In this document: one piece after another, positions 40,784 to 48,847 of the stretch
Layout: each line of letters opens with the position of its first letter
Position numbering within the stretch: position 1 is the first letter of the stretch
Assembly (NCBI RefSeq): GCF_030866765.1
Contig: NZ_CP133017.1
Span: 3,516,001 to 3,580,000, forward strand
DNA length: 64,000 bases
Source of the DNA: Paenibacillus silvisoli
Lineage (GTDB): Bacteria; Bacillota; Bacilli; Paenibacillales; Paenibacillaceae
Direction: 5' to 3'
Notes under the pieces: model-generated
Seen by the model: only the letters and a program-made list of their open reading frames with translations
What the model was told of the DNA's origin: nothing
Database searches by the model: none
Made by a program: the position numbers and the translations under genes

Positions 40784-40891
40784 TTAGTAATTCAAGAAGC
40801 AATTCATTTCGAAAAAAGAGCCGGCGACCAGCACCAGTAGCAGCGACACCGTCACGATCCGAAACGTTAACCTGACTTTTTTCTCCGCCAT
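40784..40891 (-). CDS. Short single-helix membrane protein
   Basis: 35 residues from ATG 40891 with AAGGAGAG upstream; the open frame reaches 41035. KKVRLTFRIVTVSLLLVLVAGSFFE is a basic start followed by one helix. It lies between msrA-msrB and the response regulator. It is probably a small membrane peptide, perhaps a leftover. No family known. Confidence 0.5.
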   Translation of the reverse strand: MAEKKVRLTFRIVTVSLLLVLVAGSFFEMNCFLNY

Positions 40892-41097
40892 CACGTCCAC
40901 TCTCCTTACCGCTTCATTCGCTTGAGCCGAAAGCCTCGCTGCCGCGATCGCCTTCCGCTCTTGCACATTGATCTTACCAAGGATCGCGGACCGCCAAATC
41001 TGTTGAAAGTCATGAATATGCAACAAAAAAAGCATCGCCTTCGGTCATCGCGCATGACGAATTTCATGCGCTATGCCAAAAGTAATGCTTCCCGTGC

Positions 41098-41763
41098 TCA
41101 GATCGAATGACGAACCGCATAGACGGCCGCCTGCGTTCGGTCGCGCAGCCCAAGCTTCGCGATCACGTTCGAGACGTGATTTTTCACCGTGCCTTCCGTG
41201 ATCGACAGCGATTCCGCGATTTCCTTATTGTTAAAGCCCTGCCCCAGCCGTGCGAGCACTTCTTTTTCCCGTTCGGTCAGCAGCGCCAATTCGTCCGATG
41301 TTTCTTGTAGGCGTGATGGAGATGCTTGGTCCTGAGGCCGCTCCGGTATTTTCTTCATTTCTCTGAGCAGCATTGCCGTTATGTCGGGCTGGAGCACCGT
41401 CCCTCCGTTGTACACCGTATGGATCGCGCTTACGATGGCCTCCGACGGCAGATCCTTTAATAAATAGCCTTGGACGCCCTTCTCCAGCGCCCGGAAAATC
41501 AATTCCGCGTCGTCGAAGGTGGTCAGAATCAGCACCTTCGTCTCCGGGACGTGCCGGAGGATCAACTCCGTCCCTTCCACGCCGTCCATGCCGGGCATCC
41601 GGATATCCATCAGCACCACGTCCGGCCGCAGCTCGATGACTTGGTTGTAGGCGTCTCTTCCGTCCACGGCCGTCCCCACCACCTCCATGCCCTCTTCGAG
41701 GCCGATGATGGTCGCAAGCCCTTCGCGCATGAGTCGCTGATCGTCAACGATAAGAATTTTCAA
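41098..41763 (-). CDS. NarL/LuxR-family response regulator
   Basis: 221 residues from TTG 41763. Receiver domain with KILIVDDQRLMREGL, phospho-acceptor Asp54 in VVLMDIRMPGMDGVEG and VLILTTFDDAELI. C-terminal LuxR HTH LALLTEREKEVLARLGQGFNNKEIAESL and TVKNHVSNVIAKLGLRDR. Partner of the histidine kinase with which it overlaps by 20 bases. Target genes are unknown. Confidence 0.93.
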   Translation of the reverse strand: MKILIVDDQRLMREGLATIIGLEEGMEVVGTAVDGRDAYNQVIELRPDVVLMDIRMPGMDGVEGTELILRHVPETKVLILTTFDDAELIFRALEKGVQGYLLKDLPSEAIVSAIHTVYNGGTVLQPDITAMLLREMKKIPERPQDQASPSRLQETSDELALLTEREKEVLARLGQGFNNKEIAESLSITEGTVKNHVSNVIAKLGLRDRTQAAVYAVRHSI

Positions 41764-43006
41764 TCGTTACAGCTCCGTTTCCGCTGGCGGAATACGGGAA
41801 GCGAACGTCGACCGTGAAGCCCGTTCCCGGCTTCGTCCCAACATGCACTTCTCCGTTCCACTCCTGTACTCGTTCCTTCATATTGATCATGCCGAAGCCG
41901 GGATTGAGCCCCGCCGGCGATTCGCCGTCGTTTCGGATGCGAAGCGAGAATCCGCTTTCGGCATAGGCTAGCACGATTTCGGCTTTCCTGGCATGTCCGT
42001 GCTTCTGCGCGTTTGTAAGGGATTCCTGCACGATGCGATACGCCGTCAATTGAAGCTTGCCCGGCAGCTCGACAGGCTGGCCTTCCACCTGGAGCGTCGT
42101 TTGGACTTCGGCCCACTTGGTGAACTCCCGCGCGAGCTGTTCAAGGCGCTCCTGCAGCGAGGCCGAGCGGACTGGCTCTTCGCGAATCGCCCGGACCGAA
42201 AGCCGAATTTCCTGCAGCGACGCGCGAATCAAATGCTCGCATTCCGCGTAGGTTTGTTCGCTGCGCTGCGGGTCCACCCGGTTTAATTTCCGCGCCGCCT
42301 GCATCTGCACGAGCAGCGCCGTCAGCTTATGGCCGACCGTATCGTGAATATCGCGCGCGATCCGGATCCGCTCCTTGGCTGCGCCCCACTCTTCCGTTTG
42401 CAGCGCGTACGCCTGCAGCTGCGCATGCGCCTGCGCTAATTCCCCGAAGAGCTTCTGCGTATGGTCGCGCGCGTTCCGCTGAACCTGAATCAGAACGCTC
42501 ACAATGCCCGCGAACACGATGAACGACCCTGTCGTAAAATAGCCAATGGCACTCAATTCCCGATAGACATACCAGTCCACGCTTCCCATCGTGATGACAT
42601 AAACCAGCAGCAGCAAGAGACAGGTCAGGATGATCCTGCGGGTGCCTTTGGCGGAGAACAAAATCGCCAATGCCGTAATGCCGACGAAGAGATGATTGGG
42701 GAATTTACCCCCGATATAGATGTAGCCGTACGCCGCGGAAATGACGAAATCGAGGATGAGCAGTTGAAACAGCATGCTTCGCCGCCTGCTCCTGTTAAAG
42801 TAAACATAATTGACGAACATAAAGGCCGCGACGGAGATGACGATAAAGCTGATTCTCCAAAACAGGTCGATCGAATCATCAAAATAAAAAATGCCGGCCA
42901 AGGCTAAGTTAAGTAAGAGCTTGATACCGAAAATCAGCTTCCACGTTCGGGAATCGCTCCATCCTCCTCCGGCTGGCGTTTGGCTCTCGACGGTCGTTTC
43001 CTTCAT
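41744..43006 (-). CDS. NarL-type sensor histidine kinase (HisKA_3)
   Basis: 420 residues. Six predicted helices in the first ~190 residues (no large sensor loop), then RIRIARDIHDTVGHKLTALLV with the phospho-His, and a HATPase region: LTAYRIVQESLTNAQKHGHA and NPGFGMINMKERVQEWNG. It resembles DesK/LiaS-type kinases that sense membrane state. Paired with the response regulator. Confidence 0.92.
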   Translation of the reverse strand: MKETTVESQTPAGGGWSDSRTWKLIFGIKLLLNLALAGIFYFDDSIDLFWRISFIVISVAAFMFVNYVYFNRSRRRSMLFQLLILDFVISAAYGYIYIGGKFPNHLFVGITALAILFSAKGTRRIILTCLLLLLVYVITMGSVDWYVYRELSAIGYFTTGSFIVFAGIVSVLIQVQRNARDHTQKLFGELAQAHAQLQAYALQTEEWGAAKERIRIARDIHDTVGHKLTALLVQMQAARKLNRVDPQRSEQTYAECEHLIRASLQEIRLSVRAIREEPVRSASLQERLEQLAREFTKWAEVQTTLQVEGQPVELPGKLQLTAYRIVQESLTNAQKHGHARKAEIVLAYAESGFSLRIRNDGESPAGLNPGFGMINMKERVQEWNGEVHVGTKPGTGFTVDVRFPYSASGNGAVTIENSYR

Positions 43007-43061
43007 AAGCTTGCAACCCTCTCCCCTCCGGAATAATGATGGCTTTATTTTCTGGTACTTG

Positions 43062-44243
43062 TCAACTTACCCTACTTCGGAAGCTTGCTTTGGCGAATTC
43101 GTAGAACGCTATGGCTTCGTTCAATGTCCCGAAGCCAGCCTGCGCCATCGTGCTGCTGCCGCCGCCTTTGCCGCCGAATCCCGCTAGATGTTCCTTGAAA
43201 AACGCGCCGCAGGAACGCTCGAAACTTCCGCTATGCGACAATACGACTTTGAATTCCGTAAGATCGGCGAGCAGCACCGGATCGTTGGTCAATGACGTGA
43301 GCTTTATCGCCAGGCTTTGCAAATCTTTCAACGGCTTATTCTCAAACTGATGCGCGACCAAGCCGCTTTCCTGCCGTTCCGCCAGCTCGCGCGCGACAAA
43401 CGAATCATTCTGCTCCTTGAGAGCGGCGATTTCCGTTTGAAGCTGTTTTTGTTCTTGCTCCCACTTCTTAACGCGAGCGACAATATCATCTTTGCCGGTA
43501 TTGAATTTTAACGATAGCTTCCCGATGATCCCCATGCAATCGTTAAATTCCGCTAAGGCGCGGTTCCCGCATTTGAAGGAAATTCGGGTATTCCCTTTCA
43601 TTTTCTCCGTTCTCAGCAGCTTGATCATCCCGATTGCGCCGGTAAACGCTACATGCGTCCCGCCGCAGGCGTTGTATTCCACGCTTTCGATCTCGACAAT
43701 CCGAATGTTCCCCGACACCTTCGGCTGCTTTGCCAGCGGCAATCGGCTCGCCTCTTCCTCGGAAACCATATAGCTGGCGATGCTGTGATTTTCGTAGATG
43801 GCTTGGTTCACTTCCCATTCGAGCTGGGATAGCTGATCCGGGGTTAGCTCGGGACTTGCCACATCGATCGTCGCGATTTCGAGGCCCAGGTGAAAGCTTA
43901 GCGTCATCGCATCGAATAGCTTGAGACAAACCGCCGACAACAGATGCTGACCGCTATGCTGCTGCATATGATCGAATCTTCGCTGCCAATCGATCCGGCA
44001 TGACGCCGCAGGTCCTTCCGGCAGTCGCTCTACCTTATGCAGCACGTCATTTTCCTCGCTTATCACATCCAATACAGGGACGCCGTTTATCGTTCCGGTA
44101 TCGCAAGGCTGGCCCCCTCCATGGGGATAAAAGGCGCTTTCCTCCAAGAGGACGTACCAGCCATCATCTCTCTTGCATGATTTCGTAATCGTAGTCTCCC
44201 ATTCGGTAACAGTGGAAGAATGGTAATACAATCTATTCGTCAT
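43062..44243 (-). CDS. Alanyl-tRNA editing protein, AlaX-L type
   Basis: 393 residues. SAFYPHGGGQPCDTG, zinc ligands HSGQH and CGGTH, then a coiled-coil (KKWEQEQKQLQTEIAALKEQ) and a C-terminal DHHA1-like domain with GFGGKGGGSSTMAQAGFG. It hydrolyses Ser-tRNA(Ala) or Gly-tRNA(Ala) made by error. Free-standing, well outside alaS. Good GGGATTGAACG start. Confidence 0.93.
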   Translation of the reverse strand: MTNRLYYHSSTVTEWETTITKSCKRDDGWYVLLEESAFYPHGGGQPCDTGTINGVPVLDVISEENDVLHKVERLPEGPAASCRIDWQRRFDHMQQHSGQHLLSAVCLKLFDAMTLSFHLGLEIATIDVASPELTPDQLSQLEWEVNQAIYENHSIASYMVSEEEASRLPLAKQPKVSGNIRIVEIESVEYNACGGTHVAFTGAIGMIKLLRTEKMKGNTRISFKCGNRALAEFNDCMGIIGKLSLKFNTGKDDIVARVKKWEQEQKQLQTEIAALKEQNDSFVARELAERQESGLVAHQFENKPLKDLQSLAIKLTSLTNDPVLLADLTEFKVVLSHSGSFERSCGAFFKEHLAGFGGKGGGSSTMAQAGFGTLNEAIAFYEFAKASFRSRVS

Positions 44244-44313
44244 CGTTCAATCCCTTTTCTTTCGTATAATCACTACTCGTTCTATTGTAACCGTTTGCCT
44301 CTGAATTAAAAAA

Positions 44314-44335
44314 AAAGCCGCAACCACGCGGCTTT
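44314..44335 (-). terminator. Terminator of small membrane gene
   Basis: AAAGCCGC/GCGGCTTT with a 6-base loop and nine T on the minus strand, at the stop of 44334. Confidence 0.85.
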
Positions 44336-44519
44336 ATTTCTGATGTCTTCGCATTCTGGTGAATACCACGATTCCGGCGATCATCATGGCCATGAAGCCC
44401 AAGTTCGCGGCTGCCTCTTGGCCCATTCCCAAGACCATGCAAAGATTAGTCACCAAGCTCTTCGTCAGGAGAGCGATCACGATCAGCATGATGGGACGAA
44501 TAATGTTGTACTTTTTCAT
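44334..44519 (-). CDS. Small two-helix membrane protein
   Basis: 61 residues from ATG 44519 (GAGAGGG 9 bases upstream; the GTG at 44528 overlaps it). MLIVIALLTKSLVTNLCMVLG and NLGFMAMMIAGIVVFTRMRR form two helices, ending in a basic tail. No named family; perhaps related to small spore or stress membrane proteins. Function unknown. Confidence 0.65.
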   Translation of the reverse strand: MKKYNIIRPIMLIVIALLTKSLVTNLCMVLGMGQEAAANLGFMAMMIAGIVVFTRMRRHQK

Positions 44520-44592
44520 AGGTGTCACCCTCTCTTTTCACTATCACCGTTCTAATTTTCTTATAAATGTCATCTTTACGCAAGACAAGAAA

Positions 44593-44619
44593 AAGAAGCC
44601 AGCTATTAGGCGGCTTCTT
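44593..44619. terminator. Terminator of the DUF3169-like gene
   Basis: AAGAAGCC/GGCTTCTT stem with an 11-base loop and surrounding A/T-rich sequence, just after the stop at 44626. Confidence 0.75.
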
Positions 44620-44625
44620 AGACCC

Positions 44626-45384
44626 TTATTTGCCCAGCTTGCTTGCTTCGCGAAAGTATACGGCATGATGAACGATATAGATGACGGCCAGGACGATGAT
44701 CGGTACCGGCGTAAATTCGAACAAAAAGGAATAGAGAACGAAGAACAGAATGCCGCTTATGATCAGCCGTTTGACGGCCATTAAGGAGCTGAAGGCAGAC
44801 CGATAGGTAATGAATCGCTCGGCTTCATCCAGCTTGTCGAACAGCTCGCGTTGCGCGCTTCTTGAACGCATATTAATCGAGCGATCCGGATACAGCTTGT
44901 TATAATGACGAATGATGATGGCCTGCAAAACGACCGTCAAGACGATGAATGCAACAGCTCCTAGCAGGTTCACGATCAGGAAACCCTCTTGATCATTGGC
45001 TTGGGCTTCCCTGCTGGCGAAATAGGCAAAGCAAAGCGCGAACCACAAGAAGGCCGTCATGTAGTTGTAGGTGCTGATCTTCATCAGCTTGCCGACCGCA
45101 AGCTCGCTTGCAGTCGGTTCTTCCTCCGACAACTGGGACTCGCTGCCTGATTGCTTAGGGAACCGCGCAATTCCAATGATGCTCCAGATCGTTAAAATAG
45201 TACAGGCTACGGCTAAAGCCCCGAAGAGAATATCGTAATCGTAAACGAATCCCGGATTAAACGTTAAGCGATCCGGACGCGGAATCGAATCGCTGGTTAG
45301 GAGGAAACCGCAAATCCCTCCAATGGCCATCATGAACAACAAGTACGGCACGGATATATTTTTCGGTTTATTCTTTTTCTTCAT
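44626..45384 (-). CDS. DUF3169-like membrane protein
   Basis: About 252 residues from ATG 45384 (GGGGAG 4 bases upstream; ATG 45396 also possible). Basic start, then about six helices, with YNKLYPDRSINMRSRSAQREL and DEAERFITYRSAFSSLMAVK in the cytoplasmic middle, the pattern seen in the uncharacterised DUF3169 family. It overlaps the preceding XRE gene, as these families commonly pair. Function unknown. Confidence 0.75.
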   Translation of the reverse strand: MKKKNKPKNISVPYLLFMMAIGGICGFLLTSDSIPRPDRLTFNPGFVYDYDILFGALAVACTILTIWSIIGIARFPKQSGSESQLSEEEPTASELAVGKLMKISTYNYMTAFLWFALCFAYFASREAQANDQEGFLIVNLLGAVAFIVLTVVLQAIIIRHYNKLYPDRSINMRSRSAQRELFDKLDEAERFITYRSAFSSLMAVKRLIISGILFFVLYSFLFEFTPVPIIVLAVIYIVHHAVYFREASKLGK

Positions 45385-45598
45385 TGCTCTCCCCATCCCC
45401 CTCCAGGAAAAATATAGTCTCCACTTGCTCGCTAAAGACAGCAGCGATCTTCAAAACCAATACGATCGAAGGAGCGTAATCCCCTCTCTCGATTAGGGCA
45501 ATCGTTTGTCTGGATGCGCCGATTAATTGGGCGAGCTCGCCTTGCGACAGCCGATCGCGGGCCCTCAGCTCTCGGACGCGGTTGCGTAATTCAACCAC
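45368..45598 (-). CDS. XRE-family HTH regulator
   Basis: 76 residues from GTG 45598 (GGAGG 7 bases upstream). HTH: VRELRARDRLSQGELAQLIG and SRQTIALIERGDYAPSIV, then LVLKIAAVFSEQVETIFFLE. Short repressor paired with the overlapping DUF3169-like gene. A perfect 42-bp palindrome lies 33 bases upstream and is a likely operator. It is a second XRE/membrane pair in this window besides 23871-24505. Confidence 0.88.
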   Translation of the reverse strand: MVELRNRVRELRARDRLSQGELAQLIGASRQTIALIERGDYAPSIVLVLKIAAVFSEQVETIFFLEGDGESNEEKE

Positions 45599-45630
45599 CA
45601 CATCACCTCCATATTGGGAATTATATATGA

Positions 45631-45672
45631 TTATAGTCAAAATGTATATGATCATATACATTTTGACTATAA
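45631..45672. promoter_or_regulatory. Perfect 42-bp palindrome upstream of the XRE gene
   Basis: The 42 bases read identically on both strands, centred on TGATCA, with arms beginning TTATAGTCAAAATG. AT-rich. A candidate dimeric or tetrameric operator for the XRE repressor; it could also form a cruciform. Confidence 0.75.
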
Positions 45673-45707
45673 ATATTTACACCCCTCGTGACACGCCCAA
45701 ATGAAAA

Positions 45708-45725
45708 ACCGTCCTCACGGACGGT
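45708..45725 (-). terminator. Hairpin at the end of the VanZ-like gene
   Basis: ACCGTCC/GGACGGT with a 4-base loop, overlapping the last codons; TTTTTCATT follows on the minus strand. Confidence 0.75.
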
Positions 45726-46230
45726 CTCCAACTACTCTCGATATCGGTATTGTACTAGCGAATAGTTTTAAAAAAATGAAGCCGAGCAAGCCCCCTGTTG
45801 AATTGAGGATGAGGTCATCGATATCAAAAATGCCAATCGCGAGTACTGCCTGCGCGCTTTCCAAAAGGAGACTTAAACCAAAAGACAGGATAAACACATC
45901 TGCACAGGATACTTTTTTGTTTCTTAGCATGACGCCAAGCAAAATGCCGTACGGAATAAAGATCGCTACATTCCCCAATAGGTTAATCAATCCATGCGTC
46001 GACATGCCGCCGTGGGTGATTTTGGAAATTTCGTCAAAAGGGATCAGATTGCCGGTTTGAAATTGCCTGATGATATGATCCGGGTTTTGTAGACTTTCGT
46101 TCAAACGGTACCAGAGAAATGTTATATCCACCGATCCGAACTTAAATAAAATAATTCTAACTATGACGTACACATACACAACAAACAACACGTGGATGAA
46201 CATATTATTGGTGCCTTGTTTCTGCTTCAT
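45715..46230 (-). CDS. VanZ-like membrane protein
   Basis: About 171 residues from ATG 46230 (AAGGGAG 8 bases upstream; 46236 or 46248 are alternatives). Helices VLFVVYVYVIVRIILFKFG, a loop NLIPFDEI, LINLLGNVAIFIPYGILLG, and SLLLESAQAVLAIGIFDIDDLILNSTGGLLG, the VanZ signature. Relatives of unknown role are widespread in Firmicutes; no van genes are nearby. Function unknown. Confidence 0.85.
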   Translation of the reverse strand: MKQKQGTNNMFIHVLFVVYVYVIVRIILFKFGSVDITFLWYRLNESLQNPDHIIRQFQTGNLIPFDEISKITHGGMSTHGLINLLGNVAIFIPYGILLGVMLRNKKVSCADVFILSFGLSLLLESAQAVLAIGIFDIDDLILNSTGGLLGFIFLKLFASTIPISRVVGDRP

Positions 46231-46343
46231 CGCCATTCTCCCTTCCATGAGCCGACCAACCGTTTTCTTGGCTTTAGGATAAGGAATAAAGCTTAAACAG
46301 AAATGAGGGTAATCTTAAAATTTTTCTTAAATGGCACAAAAAA

Positions 46344-46370
46344 AGGACCTCCGGATTTAGCGGGTGTCCT
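46344..46370 (-). terminator. Terminator of cwlJ
   Basis: AGGAC(ct)CCG/CGG(gt)GTCCT hairpin followed by eight T on the minus strand, 18 bases after the cwlJ stop. Confidence 0.8.
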
Positions 46371-46387
46371 AAGTGATTCGAATTCAA

Positions 46388-46831
46388 TTAAAACGTATTA
46401 TATACATTTTCGCATTCTTGCGCGGTCGGTTCATAAAAACAGTGCTTCTTCCATCGGCCTACGAACGGCTGATTATACCAAGTTGGCGGACACGGTCCGG
46501 GATTTTCGAACGACCCTGGACGGAAATACCATAAGGAGAATTTGGCCGGCCAATTCCGCTCCCCGTTCACGGCCCGTTGCGCCAAACGGCGTTCCCTCTC
46601 TCTTGCGCCTTGATAGTACATCCCATGCTGCAGCGCTTCGAACGCGTGCGGCTGGTTGATCATTTGAGGAATGGTCCGGATATTTTTGAAGTCGGAGCAA
46701 TTCGCTCTTATACGGTTAATGCCGACATTTCCAACAAGGAGCATACCCTTTTCGCCTTCGGTCTCAGCTTCCGCTCGCAGCAACCTTGCCAACATATCGA
46801 TATCCTGTTTTCTGGCTTTTACGACTCCCAT
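46388..46831 (-). CDS. cwlJ: Spore cortex-lytic enzyme CwlJ
   Basis: 147 residues, close to Bacillus subtilis CwlJ (142). LARLLRAEAETEGEKGML with catalytic Glu21, VGNVGINRIRANCSDFK, PQMINQPHAFEALQHG, ERNWPAKFSLWYFRPG and CENVYNTF at the end. It hydrolyses spore cortex during germination in response to calcium-dipicolinate. In B. subtilis gerQ follows cwlJ; here no gerQ is present and the gas vesicle genes precede it. Confidence 0.95.
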   Translation of the reverse strand: MGVVKARKQDIDMLARLLRAEAETEGEKGMLLVGNVGINRIRANCSDFKNIRTIPQMINQPHAFEALQHGMYYQGARERERRLAQRAVNGERNWPAKFSLWYFRPGSFENPGPCPPTWYNQPFVGRWKKHCFYEPTAQECENVYNTF

Positions 46832-46954
46832 TGGCTCACCTCTTTAGATGTCTAGACTCATCTTATTGTAGGTGAAGCGGATGTGTTACTTTTTCATTTT
46901 AAGCACAATATCATGCAGCGCATGATCCCTTTGCGTGAATGGCAGCAAAAAAGA

Positions 46955-46972
46955 CAGCCCCTATTGTGGCTG
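46955..46972 (-). terminator. Terminator of the gas vesicle operon
   Basis: CAGCC/GGCTG with an 8-base loop and CTTTTTT following on the minus strand, 27 bases after gvpJ. Confidence 0.7.
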
Positions 46973-46998
46973 CCGTTATGGAGGATAAGAGCATATTC

Positions 46999-47307
46999 CT
47001 ATTCCAGCGGCAGTTCCCTGCTGCCAATCTGTTCAAAACCATGCAATCGTTCTCTCAACCGGTTATTCTCCTCCTTTAGCTTCATCGCGTGCGATGAATA
47101 ATAGGAATCATGCTCCCACCAGTCGATTCCGATTTCTTTCGCTTTATCGACGGAAGCAACGATAAGGCGAATTTTGATGCTGAGCAGCTCGACATCGGCC
47201 AGGGAGACTTTAATGTCTCCGGCAATGACGACGCCTTTATCCAATATTTTCTCGAGCACCTCCAATAAGTTGGAGGACGCGGCGGAATGCTGAAGCGCCA
47301 TATCCAT
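46999..47307 (-). CDS. gvpJ: Gas vesicle protein GvpJ
   Basis: 102 residues. GvpA-like core ([39 protein letters not shown]) followed by DKAKEIGIDWWEHD and a charged coiled C-terminus, matching GvpJ of Bacillus megaterium. It is an accessory homologue of the shell protein, thought to act in nucleation. Last gene of the operon. AGAGGAG site before the ATG. Confidence 0.9.
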   Translation of the reverse strand: MDMALQHSAASSNLLEVLEKILDKGVVIAGDIKVSLADVELLSIKIRLIVASVDKAKEIGIDWWEHDSYYSSHAMKLKEENNRLRERLHGFEQIGSRELPLE

Positions 47308-47315
47308 GAACTCCT

Positions 47316-47600
47316 CTACATTAAATTGCCGATTGGGCCTAGATTAAGATTCAAATCTTCATCCTTCAAACCGAATAAGTCTTTTAACTCTTCCATCTTC
47401 GCTTCCAACCGCATCAGCGTCTCGCCAAGCATGTCGATTTGTTCCTCCGTTAAGGAACCGGCTTCCAAGCGTCGCAGCGCCTGCCGTTCCATGAGCTGCC
47501 GGATCAGCTCGATCAAGGTGAGGACAAGCTGAGCCAAACCGTGTTCGACATCGGCAGGATCCAGATGAATGCGGCTGCCGGTATGCGTTCGATGTTCCAT
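47316..47600 (-). CDS. gvpK: Gas vesicle protein GvpK
   Basis: 94 residues, matching the GvpK family: IHLDPADVEHGLAQLVLTLI, ELIRQLMERQALRRLEAGSL and LNLNLGPIGNLM. An essential accessory protein with helical core. GGGGAGG site before the ATG; gvpS lies directly upstream. Confidence 0.93.
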   Translation of the reverse strand: MEHRTHTGSRIHLDPADVEHGLAQLVLTLIELIRQLMERQALRRLEAGSLTEEQIDMLGETLMRLEAKMEELKDLFGLKDEDLNLNLGPIGNLM

Positions 47601-47624
47601 CGGACTACCACGACCTCCCCTTCG

Positions 47625-47804
47625 TTAATCGGGATATCTGACGATCGATTCAATGGCCGTTACGAGCAAGCGCAAATCGATGTATACCAAATCGATGTTG
47701 GCTATGGAAAGAATCAGCTCGCCTCTTACAACGACGCCCGTATCGAGAAGACTGTCCAAAATATCCAGCAATGTGATTTCCTTGTTCGCGTACCAATCCC
47801 TCAT
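47625..47804 (-). CDS. gvpS: Gas vesicle protein GvpS (GvpA family)
   Basis: 59 residues from ATG 47804, one base after the gvpL stop. ITLLDILDSLLDTGVVVRGE and ILSIANIDLVYIDLRLLVTAIE keep the GvpA alpha-beta-beta-alpha core with a shorter C-terminus. The size and position between gvpL and gvpK match gvpS of Bacillus megaterium. Confidence 0.85.
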   Translation of the reverse strand: MRDWYANKEITLLDILDSLLDTGVVVRGELILSIANIDLVYIDLRLLVTAIESIVRYPD

Positions 47805-47805
47805 C

Positions 47806-48588
47806 TTACGCGTTCTCCGAATGAAGCCGGGCAAAATGATAGACGGGCCACGGTCCGGTAGCTTCGAAAGCTAAACCGGCAGCTTGATATTCGTCGTTAT
47901 AGTGATTGACGAGCTGCAAGAAGCAGTCGACCTTTTGTCGATCCATTAAATAAACGCTGTTCCAGATCATGTCTTCCTTCCGCCCGGTCACCTTGCGGTC
48001 CCACACCTTTTTTACGGATTTCTCAACCGCTTCCTTTGACAAAGATTCATGCATGGCCAAGCAGATGCGTTTCATTTCATTATCGAACTGCACCTCGAGA
48101 CGCGCATTCATCTGCTTTCTCATTAAAAACTGCTTCCCCGGCGAAAGTCCGCTTAACTCTGCCTCCGTTTCGTTACTGCTTTGCATCACATGCGACTTCA
48201 GCTTCTCCTTGTCACCGTACACCTTCAGATTCCATTCTTCTTTCCCCTTAAGTGTCGTGAATAAGGCTGTGATTTCGACCTCATATTGGCTCAACATCGC
48301 CTCAAGGCTGCGCTCGCCTTCGAATATCGTACAAAATTTCAATGGAATAACGGTGCACCGCTGCCGAAGCATCGCAAGCATGCTATGGTGGACGACCGCT
48401 TTTTCTTTCACCCAGGACGGATCGTCCGCGTGCTTGTCGATCATTTCCTGCGAAAATACGTCCGGATCGACAGCATCGAAGACGGCAAGGATATCTCCGT
48501 GGCGTTTCGTCTGGAATGACAACTCGCCATCTGGGTCCAATTCATTGGCAGGAATGAGTCCGTATACATAAAGCAACTCACTAATCAT
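47806..48588 (-). CDS. gvpL: Gas vesicle protein GvpL (GvpF/L family)
   Basis: 260 residues from ATG 48588 with AGGAGGATTG upstream; an ORF start at 48684 is inside gvpG. ELLYVYGLIPANELD, MLRQRCTVIPLKFCTIFEGE, EEWNLKVYGDKEKLK and the conserved closing GPWPVYHFARL. GvpF/L proteins are interior accessory proteins needed for assembly. Paralogue of gvpF in the same operon. Confidence 0.92.
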   Translation of the reverse strand: MISELLYVYGLIPANELDPDGELSFQTKRHGDILAVFDAVDPDVFSQEMIDKHADDPSWVKEKAVVHHSMLAMLRQRCTVIPLKFCTIFEGERSLEAMLSQYEVEITALFTTLKGKEEWNLKVYGDKEKLKSHVMQSSNETEAELSGLSPGKQFLMRKQMNARLEVQFDNEMKRICLAMHESLSKEAVEKSVKKVWDRKVTGRKEDMIWNSVYLMDRQKVDCFLQLVNHYNDEYQAAGLAFEATGPWPVYHFARLHSENA

Positions 48589-48589
48589 A

Positions 48590-48847
48590 TCAATCCTCCT
48601 CGTCTGGGGAAGAGAACCAGGCAGCTTGCTCGCGCGCTTTGGCGATTTCATAGCGTCGCAGCAGCTCCGCTTCTTTGCCCTCATATTCCTCGATGGTTAT
48701 CTCTTCAAACTCGAACTGCAGCTCCAATTGGAGAAGCTGCTTTTGAATGAGACCCAGATCAAATAACTCACGGTCAACTTCCTCCGCGATTTTCTCGCCG
48801 AGCTTGATCACGGCCTGAAAAGGGAACGTAAACAGTTTATGGATCAT
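48590..48847 (-). CDS. gvpG: Gas vesicle protein GvpG
   Basis: 85 residues. The N-terminus LFTFPFQAVIKLGEKIAEEVDR, with a coiled-coil (QLELQFEFEEITIEEYEGKE), fits the GvpG family. Overlaps the gvpF stop by 4 bases and ends 1 base before gvpL. Essential accessory factor in characterised systems. Confidence 0.92.
   Translation of the reverse strand: MIHKLFTFPFQAVIKLGEKIAEEVDRELFDLGLIQKQLLQLELQFEFEEITIEEYEGKEAELLRRYEIAKAREQAAWFSSPDEED

Noticed and set aside
45715-46230. Vancomycin/teicoplanin resistance from the VanZ similarity
   Set aside because: VanZ-like proteins are common in Firmicutes without van genes, and none are nearby.
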